A stretch of DNA of 7,585 nt, taken from Bacteroidota bacterium. GTDB lineage: Bacteria > Bacteroidota > Bacteroidia > Bacteroidales > VadinHA17. Below the pieces are notes generated by a model. The model worked only from the letters and a program-made list of their open reading frames with translations. It had not been told where the DNA came from and did no database searches. The stretch covers positions 1-7,585 of the forward strand of contig JAKLFN010000097.1 in assembly GCA_022711195.1 (NCBI GenBank), given 5' to 3'. Position 1 is the first letter of the stretch. Every line of letters starts with the position of its first letter. Below, one piece after another: positions 1 through 6,432 of this stretch. The position numbers were made by a program, and so were the translations under genes.

Positions 1-1662
1 ACCATTGTCCTGGAAGAATTCTACCACACCCGGTATCCTTTCCAGCACTTTTTCCTTCCAGCTCCTGCCCTTCTCCCCTCCTCCATTGCTGTCGATATCA
101 TTATCACTCTCAACGAATTCAATCCTCACATATCCGCCGGATTCCTTTCCCGGATCTTTCTGTACCGCTTCGGCATAAATATCCCCGAAGCTCAACGGAT
201 TGCTGTTTCCCTCAAACAGCCTGTCAATAATTGCGGGTAAAAGACTGAAAAGTGTGTTATTAAACCTGATAATTACCGGACGGCTGCGGTAGTTTGTATC
301 GAGCGAAACATTCCGAAGGCTCTCTCCGGGGAACTGCTTACCGACAAGGTGTCCCAGGATTCTCCAGTCACTGTTCCTGAAACGGTATATCGATTGCTTT
401 ATATCACCCACAACAAGGCTCTCTTTGCCCCTTGCAAGACTCTCCTGGAGCAAAGGCAGAAAATTATCCCATTGTATTCTTGAAGTATCCTGGAATTCAT
501 CTATCATATAATGTTCAAACCTGTTGCCGATCTTTTCATATATAAAAGGCGCCTGGTCTCCTGCAGTTATAGATCTCAGAAGATCACCAGCATCGCCGAT
601 CAGGAAACTGTTTGCTTCAGAAACCAGCTCCCTGACATTAGATGCAATATCAGATAATATTCCCAGTGAGTAGATGTTCGACATTATTTCAGAGGCGCTG
701 TTATAGAACACAATGTTACTATCGTAATACTCTATTGCCTCCCTGATCGTTTTGTCAAGGCCGCCGGCAATTGCCTCCAGGAGGTTCGGCACAGGCTCTT
801 TTGAAGACCATCGCGGAGGATTGGTCAGAATAGCTCTTACATATGAATTAGGTCCTTTGGTGCCGCCTGCCGAAAGTGCATGGACGAAACCTGGTACACC
901 TTGTCCTTTATGGAAGAACATATCATCGGTAAGACCGTATAAGGCGAAGATCCTCTCACATTCAGCGCCTGCCGAACGGAGTTTCTCTTCAAACCGGCTC
1001 CTGATCGCTTTAAGCTTTTCTATATAGTTCAGGAGAAATTTCTTATCCTCGAATTTTGTCTTATCCTGCTCCGAAAGGATCTTGTACCTTTCCCTGAATA
1101 ATTCATGCGAAAGCTTCAAGATAACTTCTCGAGGATTCCAGCTCTTATCATCATTCAGCCGCGACTTTACAAATTCTGTCAGCCATTCTTTAAGATCATT
1201 ATCATTCTCTGCAGAGGCACTCATTCTGTCAACTGCCTCTGAGAGTATCTGATCGTAGTCCATTTCGATATTATATCCCGAATGGAGCCCCGACTCCCTG
1301 GCAAAGGCTCTGATTATTCTCTGGAAGAAGGTGTCAATAGTGCAAACCGAGAAACTCGAGAAATCGTGAAGAATAGCAAAGAGAAGTTCTCCGGCTTTCT
1401 TTCTGAGTTCCTGCTCTTCCATGCCTGTACTTTTTATCAGCCCTTCGAGATAATCGGATCCTCTGCCGGTGGCAAGTATATTAAGCTGTTCAAGAATACG
1501 GCTTTTCATTTCGGCAGTTGCCTTATTTGTGAAGGTAACGGCAAGGATCCTCCTGTAGCTGTACTTATCCCTGAACAGGTGAGAAAGGTATATCGAAGTA
1601 AGGCTGAAGGTCTTACCTGAGCCTGCCGAGGCGGAGTACTTGGTGAGGATACCTGTAGACAT
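1..1662 (-). CDS. AddA/RecB-like UvrD-family (SF1A) DNA helicase, N-terminal part, runs off the left edge
   Basis: The minus strand is open from an ATG at 1662 to base 1, giving 554 residues with no stop. Superfamily 1A helicase motifs appear in order. Walker A is ASAGSGKT (residues 11-18), motif Ia is AVTFTNKATAEMK (41-53), motif II is MIDEFQDTS (386-394), motif III is VVGDIKQSIYRFR (417-429), and motif IV is LDTNYRSRP (454-462). The gap of about 330 residues between Ia and II and the GDIKQSIYRFR form of motif III fit the AddA/RecB exonuclease-helicase branch better than classical UvrD or Rep, where the gap is shorter. Proteins of that branch unwind broken DNA ends, usually with an AddB-type partner, during recombinational repair. 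Motifs V and VI and any C-terminal nuclease domain lie outside the window, so I do not assign addA. The ATG is 13 codons before the end of the Walker A core, as expected in this family. There is no Shine-Dalgarno sequence. The gene is divergent from mnmA. Confidence 0.9.
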   Translation of the reverse strand, partial: MSTGILTKYSASAGSGKTFSLTSIYLSHLFRDKYSYRRILAVTFTNKATAEMKSRILEQLNILATGRGSDYLEGLIKSTGMEEQELRKKAGELLFAILHDFSSFSVCTIDTFFQRIIRAFARESGLHSGYNIEMDYDQILSEAVDRMSASAENDNDLKEWLTEFVKSRLNDDKSWNPREVILKLSHELFRERYKILSEQDKTKFEDKKFLLNYIEKLKAIRSRFEEKLRSAGAECERIFALYGLTDDMFFHKGQGVPGFVHALSAGGTKGPNSYVRAILTNPPRWSSKEPVPNLLEAIAGGLDKTIREAIEYYDSNIVFYNSASEIMSNIYSLGILSDIASNVRELVSEANSFLIGDAGDLLRSITAGDQAPFIYEKIGNRFEHYMIDEFQDTSRIQWDNFLPLLQESLARGKESLVVGDIKQSIYRFRNSDWRILGHLVGKQFPGESLRNVSLDTNYRSRPVIIRFNNTLFSLLPAIIDRLFEGNSNPLSFGDIYAEAVQKDPGKESGGYVRIEFVESDNDIDSNGGGEKGRSWKEKVLERIPGVVEFFQDNG

Positions 1663-1755
1663 AATCGATAAAGTTAACCTATTTTGGATTATCTCCACTG
1701 ATTTATAATATTGCGGTTTTGCCTTGCTTTTTAATAACCCCCGCCGCTGCGTGGC

Positions 1756-1772
1756 ACCCCCTGAAAGGGGGT
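1756..1772. repeat. Short G/C hairpin ACCCCC-TGAAA-GGGGGT
   Basis: A perfect 6-bp inverted repeat with a 5-base loop lies between two divergent promoter-side gene ends, so it cannot terminate either neighbouring gene. From memory, C-run/G-run hairpins with TTTA or TGAAA loops are frequent dispersed intergenic elements in Bacteroidota genomes. That link is inference and was not tested here. Confidence 0.45.
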
Positions 1773-1810
1773 CTGAAATCCTAATATTAAATATTCTAAG
1801 TATCTGAATT

Positions 1811-1840
1811 TAGCCCTCCTTTAGGGGGATTGGGGGGCCC
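1811..1840. repeat. Second C/G-rich hairpin element next to the mnmA promoter
   Basis: A pyrimidine run CCTCC (1815-1819) can pair with GGGGG (1824-1828), including one G-U pair, around a TTTA loop. It is followed by ATTGGGGGG and a GGGCCC palindrome. The composition and layout echo the hairpin at 1756-1772, about 55 bases away, so the two may be halves of one dispersed element or two copies of it. The TTG inside it (1830-1832) is placed correctly to act as the -33 element of the mnmA promoter. Confidence 0.4.
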
Positions 1841-1861
1841 GTTCACTTTTTCTTATCTTTG
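1830..1861 (+). promoter_or_regulatory. Bacteroidota-type promoter for mnmA (TTG ... TATCTTTG)
   Basis: TATCTTTG at 1854-1861 is a perfect match to the Bacteroidota -7 consensus TAnnTTTG. A TTG at 1830-1832, 21 bases upstream of it, fits the weaker -33 element. The box ends four bases before the GTG start of mnmA, so the expected transcription start falls on or next to the start codon. Confidence 0.65.
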
Positions 1862-1865
1862 CTCC

Positions 1866-3077
1866 GTGAAAAAGAAAGTAATAGTCGGTCTCTCGGGTGG
1901 TGTTGATTCGAGTGTAGCTGCATGGCTTCTGAAAAAGCAGGGATACCATGTTGAGGGGCTCTTTATGAGGAACTGGCACGATACAACAGGACTCCTTCAG
2001 AGCGACTGTCACTGGGAAGACGATCTTATGTTCGCTGAAATGGTGGCAAAAAAGCTTGCAATACCTTTTCATTTCGTTGATCTCAGCGAATCCTACAGGA
2101 AAAGAGTCATCGACTACATGTTTGCCGAGTATGAGAAAGGCCGTACACCTAATCCCGATGTTCTCTGCAACAGGGAAATAAAATTCGACTCATTTGCAGA
2201 AGAAGCGAGACGGCTTGGCGGTGATTACGTTGCAACAGGCCATTACTGCCGGAAAGAGGAAATAAGTGTAGATAATACACCTGTCTACAGGCTTCTTGCC
2301 GGAAAAGATGACAATAAGGATCAAAGCTATTTTCTCTGCCAGGTGAGCCAGAAGCAGCTTTCGTATGCCTTGTTCCCCATTGGTGAACTGACGAAACCAG
2401 AAGTTCGCAAGATTGCTGATAATCTGGGCCTTGCCACGGCCCACCGGAAAGATTCACAGGGAATCTGCTTCGTAGGAAAGGTTCACCTTCCGACTTTTCT
2501 GCAGCAGAAGCTTGAATCGAAAGAGGGAGATATTGTTGAGATCTTCAAGGAATCCGTGGAGGTCAATGCGATTGAAGAGGCTGACGTGGATTCAAAAGGA
2601 ATAAAGCTATCAGACAAGCAGCTTTCAGAGCTTGCGGAACCGGTCATATATAAACACTCGGATGGAGTCATTATAGGAAAGCATAACGGAGCTCATTTTT
2701 TTACAATAGGTCAGCGGAAAGGTATCAATATCGGGGGGCATGAGAAGCCTCTGTTTGTGATCGGTATTGATGTTAAAGACAACATACTTTATGTAGGTGA
2801 AGGAGAATCACATCACGGCCTGTACCGCAGAGGGCTTTTCATAGGAAAAGATGATATTCACTGGATACGGACCGATCTTGAAATGGCAGAAGGTGAGAGT
2901 CGTGAATTTATGGTAAGGATCAGGTACCGGCAGCCTTTGCAGAAAGCAACCCTTTACCGGCGCAAAGCTGGGATATTCATCATTTTTAATAAGTTACAAC
3001 GAGGCATTGCTCCCGGGCAGTTTGCAGCGTGGTACCAGGGTGATGAAGTTATCGGATCGGGGGTGATTTCTAAATAA
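1866..3077 (+). CDS. mnmA: tRNA-specific 2-thiouridylase MnmA
   Basis: This 403-residue protein activates U34 of tRNA-Lys, -Glu and -Gln with ATP and inserts sulfur to give 2-thiouridine, in the cytoplasm. The PP-loop SGGVDSS is at residues 10-16. The family's two catalytic cysteines are both present: Cys101 in NPDVLCNREIKF (nucleophile) and Cys201 in DSQGICFVG (persulfide-bearing). TGHY (124-127), DQSYFL (152-157) and FFTIGQRKG (278-286) complete the family signature. I chose the GTG at 1866 because it gives the usual KKKVIVGLSGG opening. The in-frame ATG at 1830 would add 12 atypical residues and lies at the -33 element. Relative to E. coli MnmA there is an insertion around residues 228-263, acidic at its start, before the conserved IGKHNGAHFFTIGQRKG block. 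I recall similar insertions in other Bacteroidota. The gene stands alone and converges with the repeat-protein gene downstream. Confidence 0.97.
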   Translation: MKKKVIVGLSGGVDSSVAAWLLKKQGYHVEGLFMRNWHDTTGLLQSDCHWEDDLMFAEMVAKKLAIPFHFVDLSESYRKRVIDYMFAEYEKGRTPNPDVLCNREIKFDSFAEEARRLGGDYVATGHYCRKEEISVDNTPVYRLLAGKDDNKDQSYFLCQVSQKQLSYALFPIGELTKPEVRKIADNLGLATAHRKDSQGICFVGKVHLPTFLQQKLESKEGDIVEIFKESVEVNAIEEADVDSKGIKLSDKQLSELAEPVIYKHSDGVIIGKHNGAHFFTIGQRKGINIGGHEKPLFVIGIDVKDNILYVGEGESHHGLYRRGLFIGKDDIHWIRTDLEMAEGESREFMVRIRYRQPLQKATLYRRKAGIFIIFNKLQRGIAPGQFAAWYQGDEVIGSGVISK

Positions 3078-3079
3078 GT

Positions 3080-3095
3080 CTTGCAGTCGTGCAGG
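3080..3095 (+). terminator. Weak hairpin in the mnmA / repeat-protein convergent gap
   Basis: CTTGCA-GTCG-TGCAGG can form a 6-bp stem with one G-T pair and a four-base loop, three bases after the mnmA stop. No T-run follows on either strand, so it is at best a poor candidate for an intrinsic terminator. The 47-base gap between the two stop codons holds nothing else I can support. Confidence 0.2.
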
Positions 3096-3124
3096 TCATA
3101 TAAATAGAAGCAGACCAGCAGGAC

Positions 3125-6100
3125 CTATTTCACCAGCATCTCCTCAATTCTGTTCATCTTATCTTTCAGGGACTGCAACTCGGATCTGAGAAGCTGGTTT
3201 TCCTCCCTGGCAGATTTGATTTGCTGCTGCTGATCCTGTATAGCTTTAACCAGCAACGGGGTTATCCTTCCATAATCGACCTGCCAAAGGTCGTAGTCAT
3301 CTACCGGCTTTGTCACTGCTTCAGGATAAACAGCAAACAGTTCCTGTGCAATAAAACCGGTTTTTACTTTATTCTCCGGATCATCCCTGAATTCAAAGTC
3401 ACGCACCTTCACGTTCAGAAGGTCGGCCAGTGCAAAATGAGTGTCAGCGATATTCTCCTTTACCCTTTGATCGGAGGTGGTATTATAAACGACTGAGCTT
3501 CCATCATTCTGACGAATGCTTCCGATAGTCGCAGGGTTAACAGTCCCGAGGGTCCCGGGACGCTGGAACCGGAGGAAATAAGCTCCTCCAGTTGTTTCAG
3601 TTCCGGCGTAAATAGTTATCCCGTTTGCATTTGAGGCTCCCCCCGTATTTACAAAACCTCCCACATAATTACCCGTCGATCTTACAACATGGAAAGCATA
3701 AGTCGGAGAAGAGGTAACACCAATACCAACACTCCCATCGACCAGAAAAGTTGATCCTACCCGGCATGTTCCTGCAACCTGCAGGTTATATGCAGGATTC
3801 ACGGTTCCGATACCGACATTCCCGTTATTTGTATTCATTACGAATCCCCATGTGGAGCTGACTCCGTATATACCGGCATAATTATCATCATACATGCCGA
3901 AGAATGCGCGTTCTGCTGAATTGGCAGCATTCATAAACCATAAACCTGCACTTCCACCGCCTGATTGAAAACGTGAGCGTCCAACAACATCCAGCTTGTA
4001 TCCTGGAGATTCAGTACCTATTCCAATATTGCCTCCGTCGGCAATAGAAATTCTTACATTTGATGATGAAGAAGTTGTCTCAACCAGATTCAGTTTCTTT
4101 CCCGTCCCTTTAAATGTCCATTCCTTCCAGTACGAAGAAGGAATCCCCACACCTGCTTCGCTAAGAATCAATTCAGGGGAATGGCTTACCAGGCTTCCAG
4201 TACCTCTGACGATCATATTTCCATAAAATACAGAATGGCCGTCAGGATATACTTCCATGGCATTACTTCTGGATGATTCTTCGGTTCCATTTCCAATAAT
4301 AAAGAGAGGATAAGAGGTATTATAATTTAATGAATCGCCTTTAGGGGAATTATACCTGCCCGTAACAAAAGATCCCAACTGCTGTGAAATTGTACCCATC
4401 CCGGTTGCGCTTGAGTAATAGCCTTTGGCATCAGTAAAATATCCTACCGACAATGAATAATTTCCTCTTGCCTTCGAGAGATGTCCGATTGCCACAGACG
4501 CAAGCCCTCGTGCTACTGAGTTAGTTGTTAGTGCAGTGGAATAATTTCCATATGCAACAGAATTGTTGCCAAGGGCCATGGAATAAAGGCCTGCTGCAGT
4601 GGTATTATTTCCAAAAGCAAGTGAATTAAGTTTTTGTGCATTTGCCAGGTAACCTATAGCGACTGAATAATAATCACCGGCGACAGAATTACCCATAGCA
4701 ATCGAATAGACACCTTTGGCAACTGCCCAGCCACCTATTGCTGCCGAAAACTCTCCGGAAGCTTTTGCCCCATTTCCTATGGCCAGGGAAACCCTTCCCG
4801 AAGACCTTGTACCATATCCCATGGCCATAGAATAATCTCCGGAGGCATGTGATTTTCCTCCCATCACTACGGCCCATTTTCCACTGGCTGTATCGCTTGA
4901 GCCGAAGGCATAAGAGCCAAGGTTTGTAGCCAGGGCACCTAGTCCGAAAGCTACTGAATTGGGACCATTTGCTTCGGTCATAACACCCGTTGGTAATCCC
5001 GACTCATCTCTTCCTATCGCACCGAAGGCAAAGCTGTTCCTGCCTCTGGCAACTACACCATCACCAAATGCAAAAGAACCTGTTGCGGAGGCAATAGCGT
5101 GGCTTCCAAATGCAAAGCTATTGTCTTCGGTTGCTGCGGCATTCTTTCCTATTGCTGTTGAATAATCTCCCCTGGCAACAGGCATATAACCCATTGCCTG
5201 TGAATACATTCCTTTAGCCTTCGATTCATACCCGCTGGCAAATGAGTTGATACCTACGCTGTCCTTATCTTCCACAAGGATTTTTCCAGTCAGAAAAGCA
5301 TTTTTCATCGGGTACCAGAGTATCCTGTTTTGAGCCGGCACAACCCTGCCGGTAGTATCGACTTCCACATTGAAAAAATGTGCATTCCCTCCTTTCGACA
5401 TATCGAATCCACCAACCGCAAAACCTCCTTTCTTACCTTTCCCTCCGGTCCCTTTGTCGTCGATATAAATCCTGACACTGTCGCCTGAAACATCAAGATA
5501 ATCCTGGACATTCCCTTTCGTCATATCATAACCTCCGACTGCAAATCCGCCTTTTACCTTTTTGGAAGCAGGATCACTGTCGATATAGATCCTTACGCTG
5601 TCGGCACTAACGTCAAGATAGTTCTGAACCACGCCCTTGGTGATATCATATCCTCCAACGGCAAAGCCCGATTTCTTTCCTTTCGTCAATGGATTAGTAT
5701 CCAAATATATACGAACACTGTCCTTTCCTACGAACAGGTATTTTGCCGATTCTGCCTTATCGGTCCCGAAGCCTCCAACAGCAAATCCTCCCTTCACTGC
5801 CTTGGCGCCATCGCTGACATATATCCTCACTCCTTCATTATAGACAGCAAAAACTGTCTGACCATCCTTGTTCTTAACTTCAAAAAGAGGCTCTTCAGCA
5901 GAAGATGTCTCTCCTTCCACAGAAAGCTTCTTCACCGGTCCTCCCATATCTCCTGAGACCATCGCATAAGGAACAGACCAGAGCCGTGCCGAGCCCATCT
6001 CCTTCCACGCATTCTGATAATAGATCTTAGTCCTCAGATATAACGGACCTGCACTCCAGTCTATATCCTCAAATGAAGATACGCTCCCGTCCTGTTTTGT

Positions 6101-6373
6101 TCCGGTACCAATCACAAGGCTGAAGATCCCGTTCAGATTGGTCTTTACCGGATTGTGAAGCTCTTCCCATACCACTACCGGTGTGAGAGTATCCGAAAGG
6201 ATTCCCATCTTCACCTGGATCGTGGAATTGGCGATCGGCGCTCCTGCTCCGGTCATTGCCACAGCCTGGTAGTTAAATCCCTGCGGGATTTGGCCCAGGG
6301 CGCAGGGCGAAGAGCTAAGGGTAAGACCAAAGATAAAAGACCAAAGATAAAAGAGGGAGAGTTTTGTTTTCAT
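3125..6373 (-). CDS. Secreted modular fibre/adhesin-like protein: YadA-head-like repeats with C-terminal peptidase S74 chaperone domain
   Basis: This is a complete 1082-residue protein. Modules in order are: signal peptide (1-27, predicted cut ALG|Q); the PQGFNYQAVA N-terminal domain (about 29-138); FAVGG repeats (195-329); a linker; twenty 14-residue repeats like the trimeric YadA head (377-667); a PLFIIGNGT...RSNAMEV block (689-708); three GIGT-type repeats (781-897); the peptidase S74 domain (about 966-1045); and a C-terminal coiled coil (about 1043-1082). S74 domains fold and trimerise phage tail spikes, then cut themselves off. The Ser-Lys pair is present as S967 and K972, predicting cleavage before S967 and release of 116 residues. 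I chose the ATG at 6373 because it begins a clean signal peptide; an in-frame GTG at 6424 would precede it with charged, polar residues. There is no lipobox, YadA-type membrane anchor or obvious type IX sorting domain. It is probably an extracellular fibre; its ligand is unknown. Confidence 0.9.
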   Translation of the reverse strand: MKTKLSLFYLWSFIFGLTLSSSPCALGQIPQGFNYQAVAMTGAGAPIANSTIQVKMGILSDTLTPVVVWEELHNPVKTNLNGIFSLVIGTGTKQDGSVSSFEDIDWSAGPLYLRTKIYYQNAWKEMGSARLWSVPYAMVSGDMGGPVKKLSVEGETSSAEEPLFEVKNKDGQTVFAVYNEGVRIYVSDGAKAVKGGFAVGGFGTDKAESAKYLFVGKDSVRIYLDTNPLTKGKKSGFAVGGYDITKGVVQNYLDVSADSVRIYIDSDPASKKVKGGFAVGGYDMTKGNVQDYLDVSGDSVRIYIDDKGTGGKGKKGGFAVGGFDMSKGGNAHFFNVEVDTTGRVVPAQNRILWYPMKNAFLTGKILVEDKDSVGINSFASGYESKAKGMYSQAMGYMPVARGDYSTAIGKNAAATEDNSFAFGSHAIASATGSFAFGDGVVARGRNSFAFGAIGRDESGLPTGVMTEANGPNSVAFGLGALATNLGSYAFGSSDTASGKWAVVMGGKSHASGDYSMAMGYGTRSSGRVSLAIGNGAKASGEFSAAIGGWAVAKGVYSIAMGNSVAGDYYSVAIGYLANAQKLNSLAFGNNTTAAGLYSMALGNNSVAYGNYSTALTTNSVARGLASVAIGHLSKARGNYSLSVGYFTDAKGYYSSATGMGTISQQLGSFVTGRYNSPKGDSLNYNTSYPLFIIGNGTEESSRSNAMEVYPDGHSVFYGNMIVRGTGSLVSHSPELILSEAGVGIPSSYWKEWTFKGTGKKLNLVETTSSSSNVRISIADGGNIGIGTESPGYKLDVVGRSRFQSGGGSAGLWFMNAANSAERAFFGMYDDNYAGIYGVSSTWGFVMNTNNGNVGIGTVNPAYNLQVAGTCRVGSTFLVDGSVGIGVTSSPTYAFHVVRSTGNYVGGFVNTGGASNANGITIYAGTETTGGAYFLRFQRPGTLGTVNPATIGSIRQNDGSSVVYNTTSDQRVKENIADTHFALADLLNVKVRDFEFRDDPENKVKTGFIAQELFAVYPEAVTKPVDDYDLWQVDYGRITPLLVKAIQDQQQQIKSAREENQLLRSELQSLKDKMNRIEEMLVK
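3128..3475 (-). other. Peptidase S74 self-cleaving chaperone domain plus coiled coil
   Basis: Residues 967-1082 of the fibre protein read SDQRVKENI, then VRDFEFRDD, KTGFIAQELFAVYPEAV, VDYGRITPLLVKAI, and a Q/E/L/K-rich heptad helix. This matches the intramolecular chaperone of endosialidases (family S74), with serine and lysine five residues apart as in the phage enzyme. The predicted cut is between T966 and S967 (codon 3473-3475). Confidence 0.85.
3683..4033 (-). repeat. Three GIGT-type fibre repeats
   Basis: Residues 781-897 contain GNIGIGTESPGYKLDVVG, GNVGIGTVNPAYNLQVAG and a divergent third copy, GSVGIGVTSSPTYAFHVV. They are separated by spacers of different length. Such units commonly lie between beta-rich shafts and S74 domains in tail-fibre-like proteins. 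Confidence 0.75.
4352..5245 (-). repeat. Array of twenty 14-residue (42-bp) YadA-head-like repeats plus a partial copy
   Basis: Residues 377-674 follow the pattern S-x-A-x-G-x-x-x-x-A-x-G-x-x. Twenty units can be laid end to end, plus the start of a 21st. One unit (447-472) carries a 12-residue insertion and one (557-569) is a residue short. In YadA and related adhesins this pattern builds a trimeric left-handed beta-roll head, so the same fold is expected here. The copies have diverged at DNA level and share only the codon skeleton, so this is an old array. Confidence 0.85.
5387..5791 (-). repeat. FAVGG repeats (40-41 residues, about 120 bp)
   Basis: GGFAVGG-type motifs start at residues 195, 235, 275 and 316, each of the first three followed by a YL-V--DSVRIY block. 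A related half-unit, VFAVYNEGVRIYV, lies just before (174-186). The same unit occurs in the neighbouring gene at 7525-7585, where VGGF follows GGFA in the same way. Confidence 0.85.
5960..6289 (-). other. Bacteroidota secreted-protein N-terminal domain (PQGFNYQAVA type)
   Basis: Residues 29-138 run from IPQGFNYQAVA through GIFSLVIGTG to LWSVPYAM. I recognise this as a beta-rich domain of about 110 residues that opens many large secreted Bacteroidota proteins, usually directly after the signal peptide. Its function is not known to me. Confidence 0.7.
6293..6373 (-). other. Signal peptide of the S74 fibre protein
   Basis: Residues 1-27 have a KTK basic start, a hydrophobic core LSLFYLWSFIFGLTL and an ALG|Q cleavage site. 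The cysteine at 24 is not in a lipobox (SSPC), so lipoprotein processing is unlikely. The hydrophobic core is partly encoded by a 14-bp tandem duplication. Confidence 0.85.
6325..6352 (-). repeat. Perfect 14-bp tandem duplication within the signal-peptide codons
   Basis: GACCAAAGATAAAA (plus strand) occurs twice without a gap, at 6325-6338 and 6339-6352. On the coding strand each copy is TTTTATCTTTGGTC. Because 14 is not a multiple of three, the copies are read in different frames, as FYLWS and FIFGL, both hydrophobic. Confidence 0.97.
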
Positions 6374-6432
6374 GATCCGTTTTTTTTGGTTCTGTTTACA
6401 TAACTGCAGATGCTGATGTTCCACGAAATATC
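6374..6432 (-). other. 59-base spacer between the two fibre-protein genes
   Basis: No TAnnTTTG box and no terminator-like hairpin are visible, so the two genes are probably co-transcribed. A run of eight A residues on the coding strand (6380-6387) lies 7-14 bases before the downstream ATG. There is no clear Shine-Dalgarno sequence. Confidence 0.6.

Larger units (their letters stand above)
1663..1865. other. Divergent intergenic region between helicase gene and mnmA
   Basis: These 203 bases hold no credible gene. The helicase-proximal half is AT-rich and I see no TAnnTTTG box facing the helicase gene. The middle has a short G/C hairpin (1756-1772) followed by a near-palindrome, AATATT-A-AATATT, at 1783-1795. 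The mnmA-proximal part has a second C/G-rich hairpin (1815-1828) running into the mnmA promoter. Confidence 0.8.

Noticed and set aside
752..1620. Plus-strand open frames at 752-1027 and 1282-1620
   Set aside because: They lie opposite the uninterrupted helicase reading frame, which carries all the expected motifs; their translations show no domain.
1756..1772. The G/C hairpin as a transcription terminator
   Set aside because: It lies between divergent genes and has no T-run on either side.
1830..1865. ATG at 1830 as the mnmA start
   Set aside because: The added residues have no family match and the codon lies in the -33 region of the apparent promoter.
4352..5245. Regular 42-bp spacing resembling a CRISPR or satellite array
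   Set aside because: The periodicity follows codons of a 14-residue protein repeat, with variable synonymous positions and no constant DNA repeat.
3996..5843. Plus-strand frames inside the fibre gene (such as 3996-4226, 4959-5165, 5637-5843)
   Set aside because: They are antisense shadows of repeat codons in a well-supported minus-strand protein.
6300..6306. Lipoprotein processing at Cys24 of the fibre protein
   Set aside because: The residues before the cysteine are SSP, which does not fit a lipobox, and ALG|Q just after is a good ordinary cleavage site.
6374..6424. Extending the S74 fibre protein to an in-frame GTG at 6424
   Set aside because: It would place 17 polar, charged residues before a textbook signal peptide that starts at the ATG at 6373.
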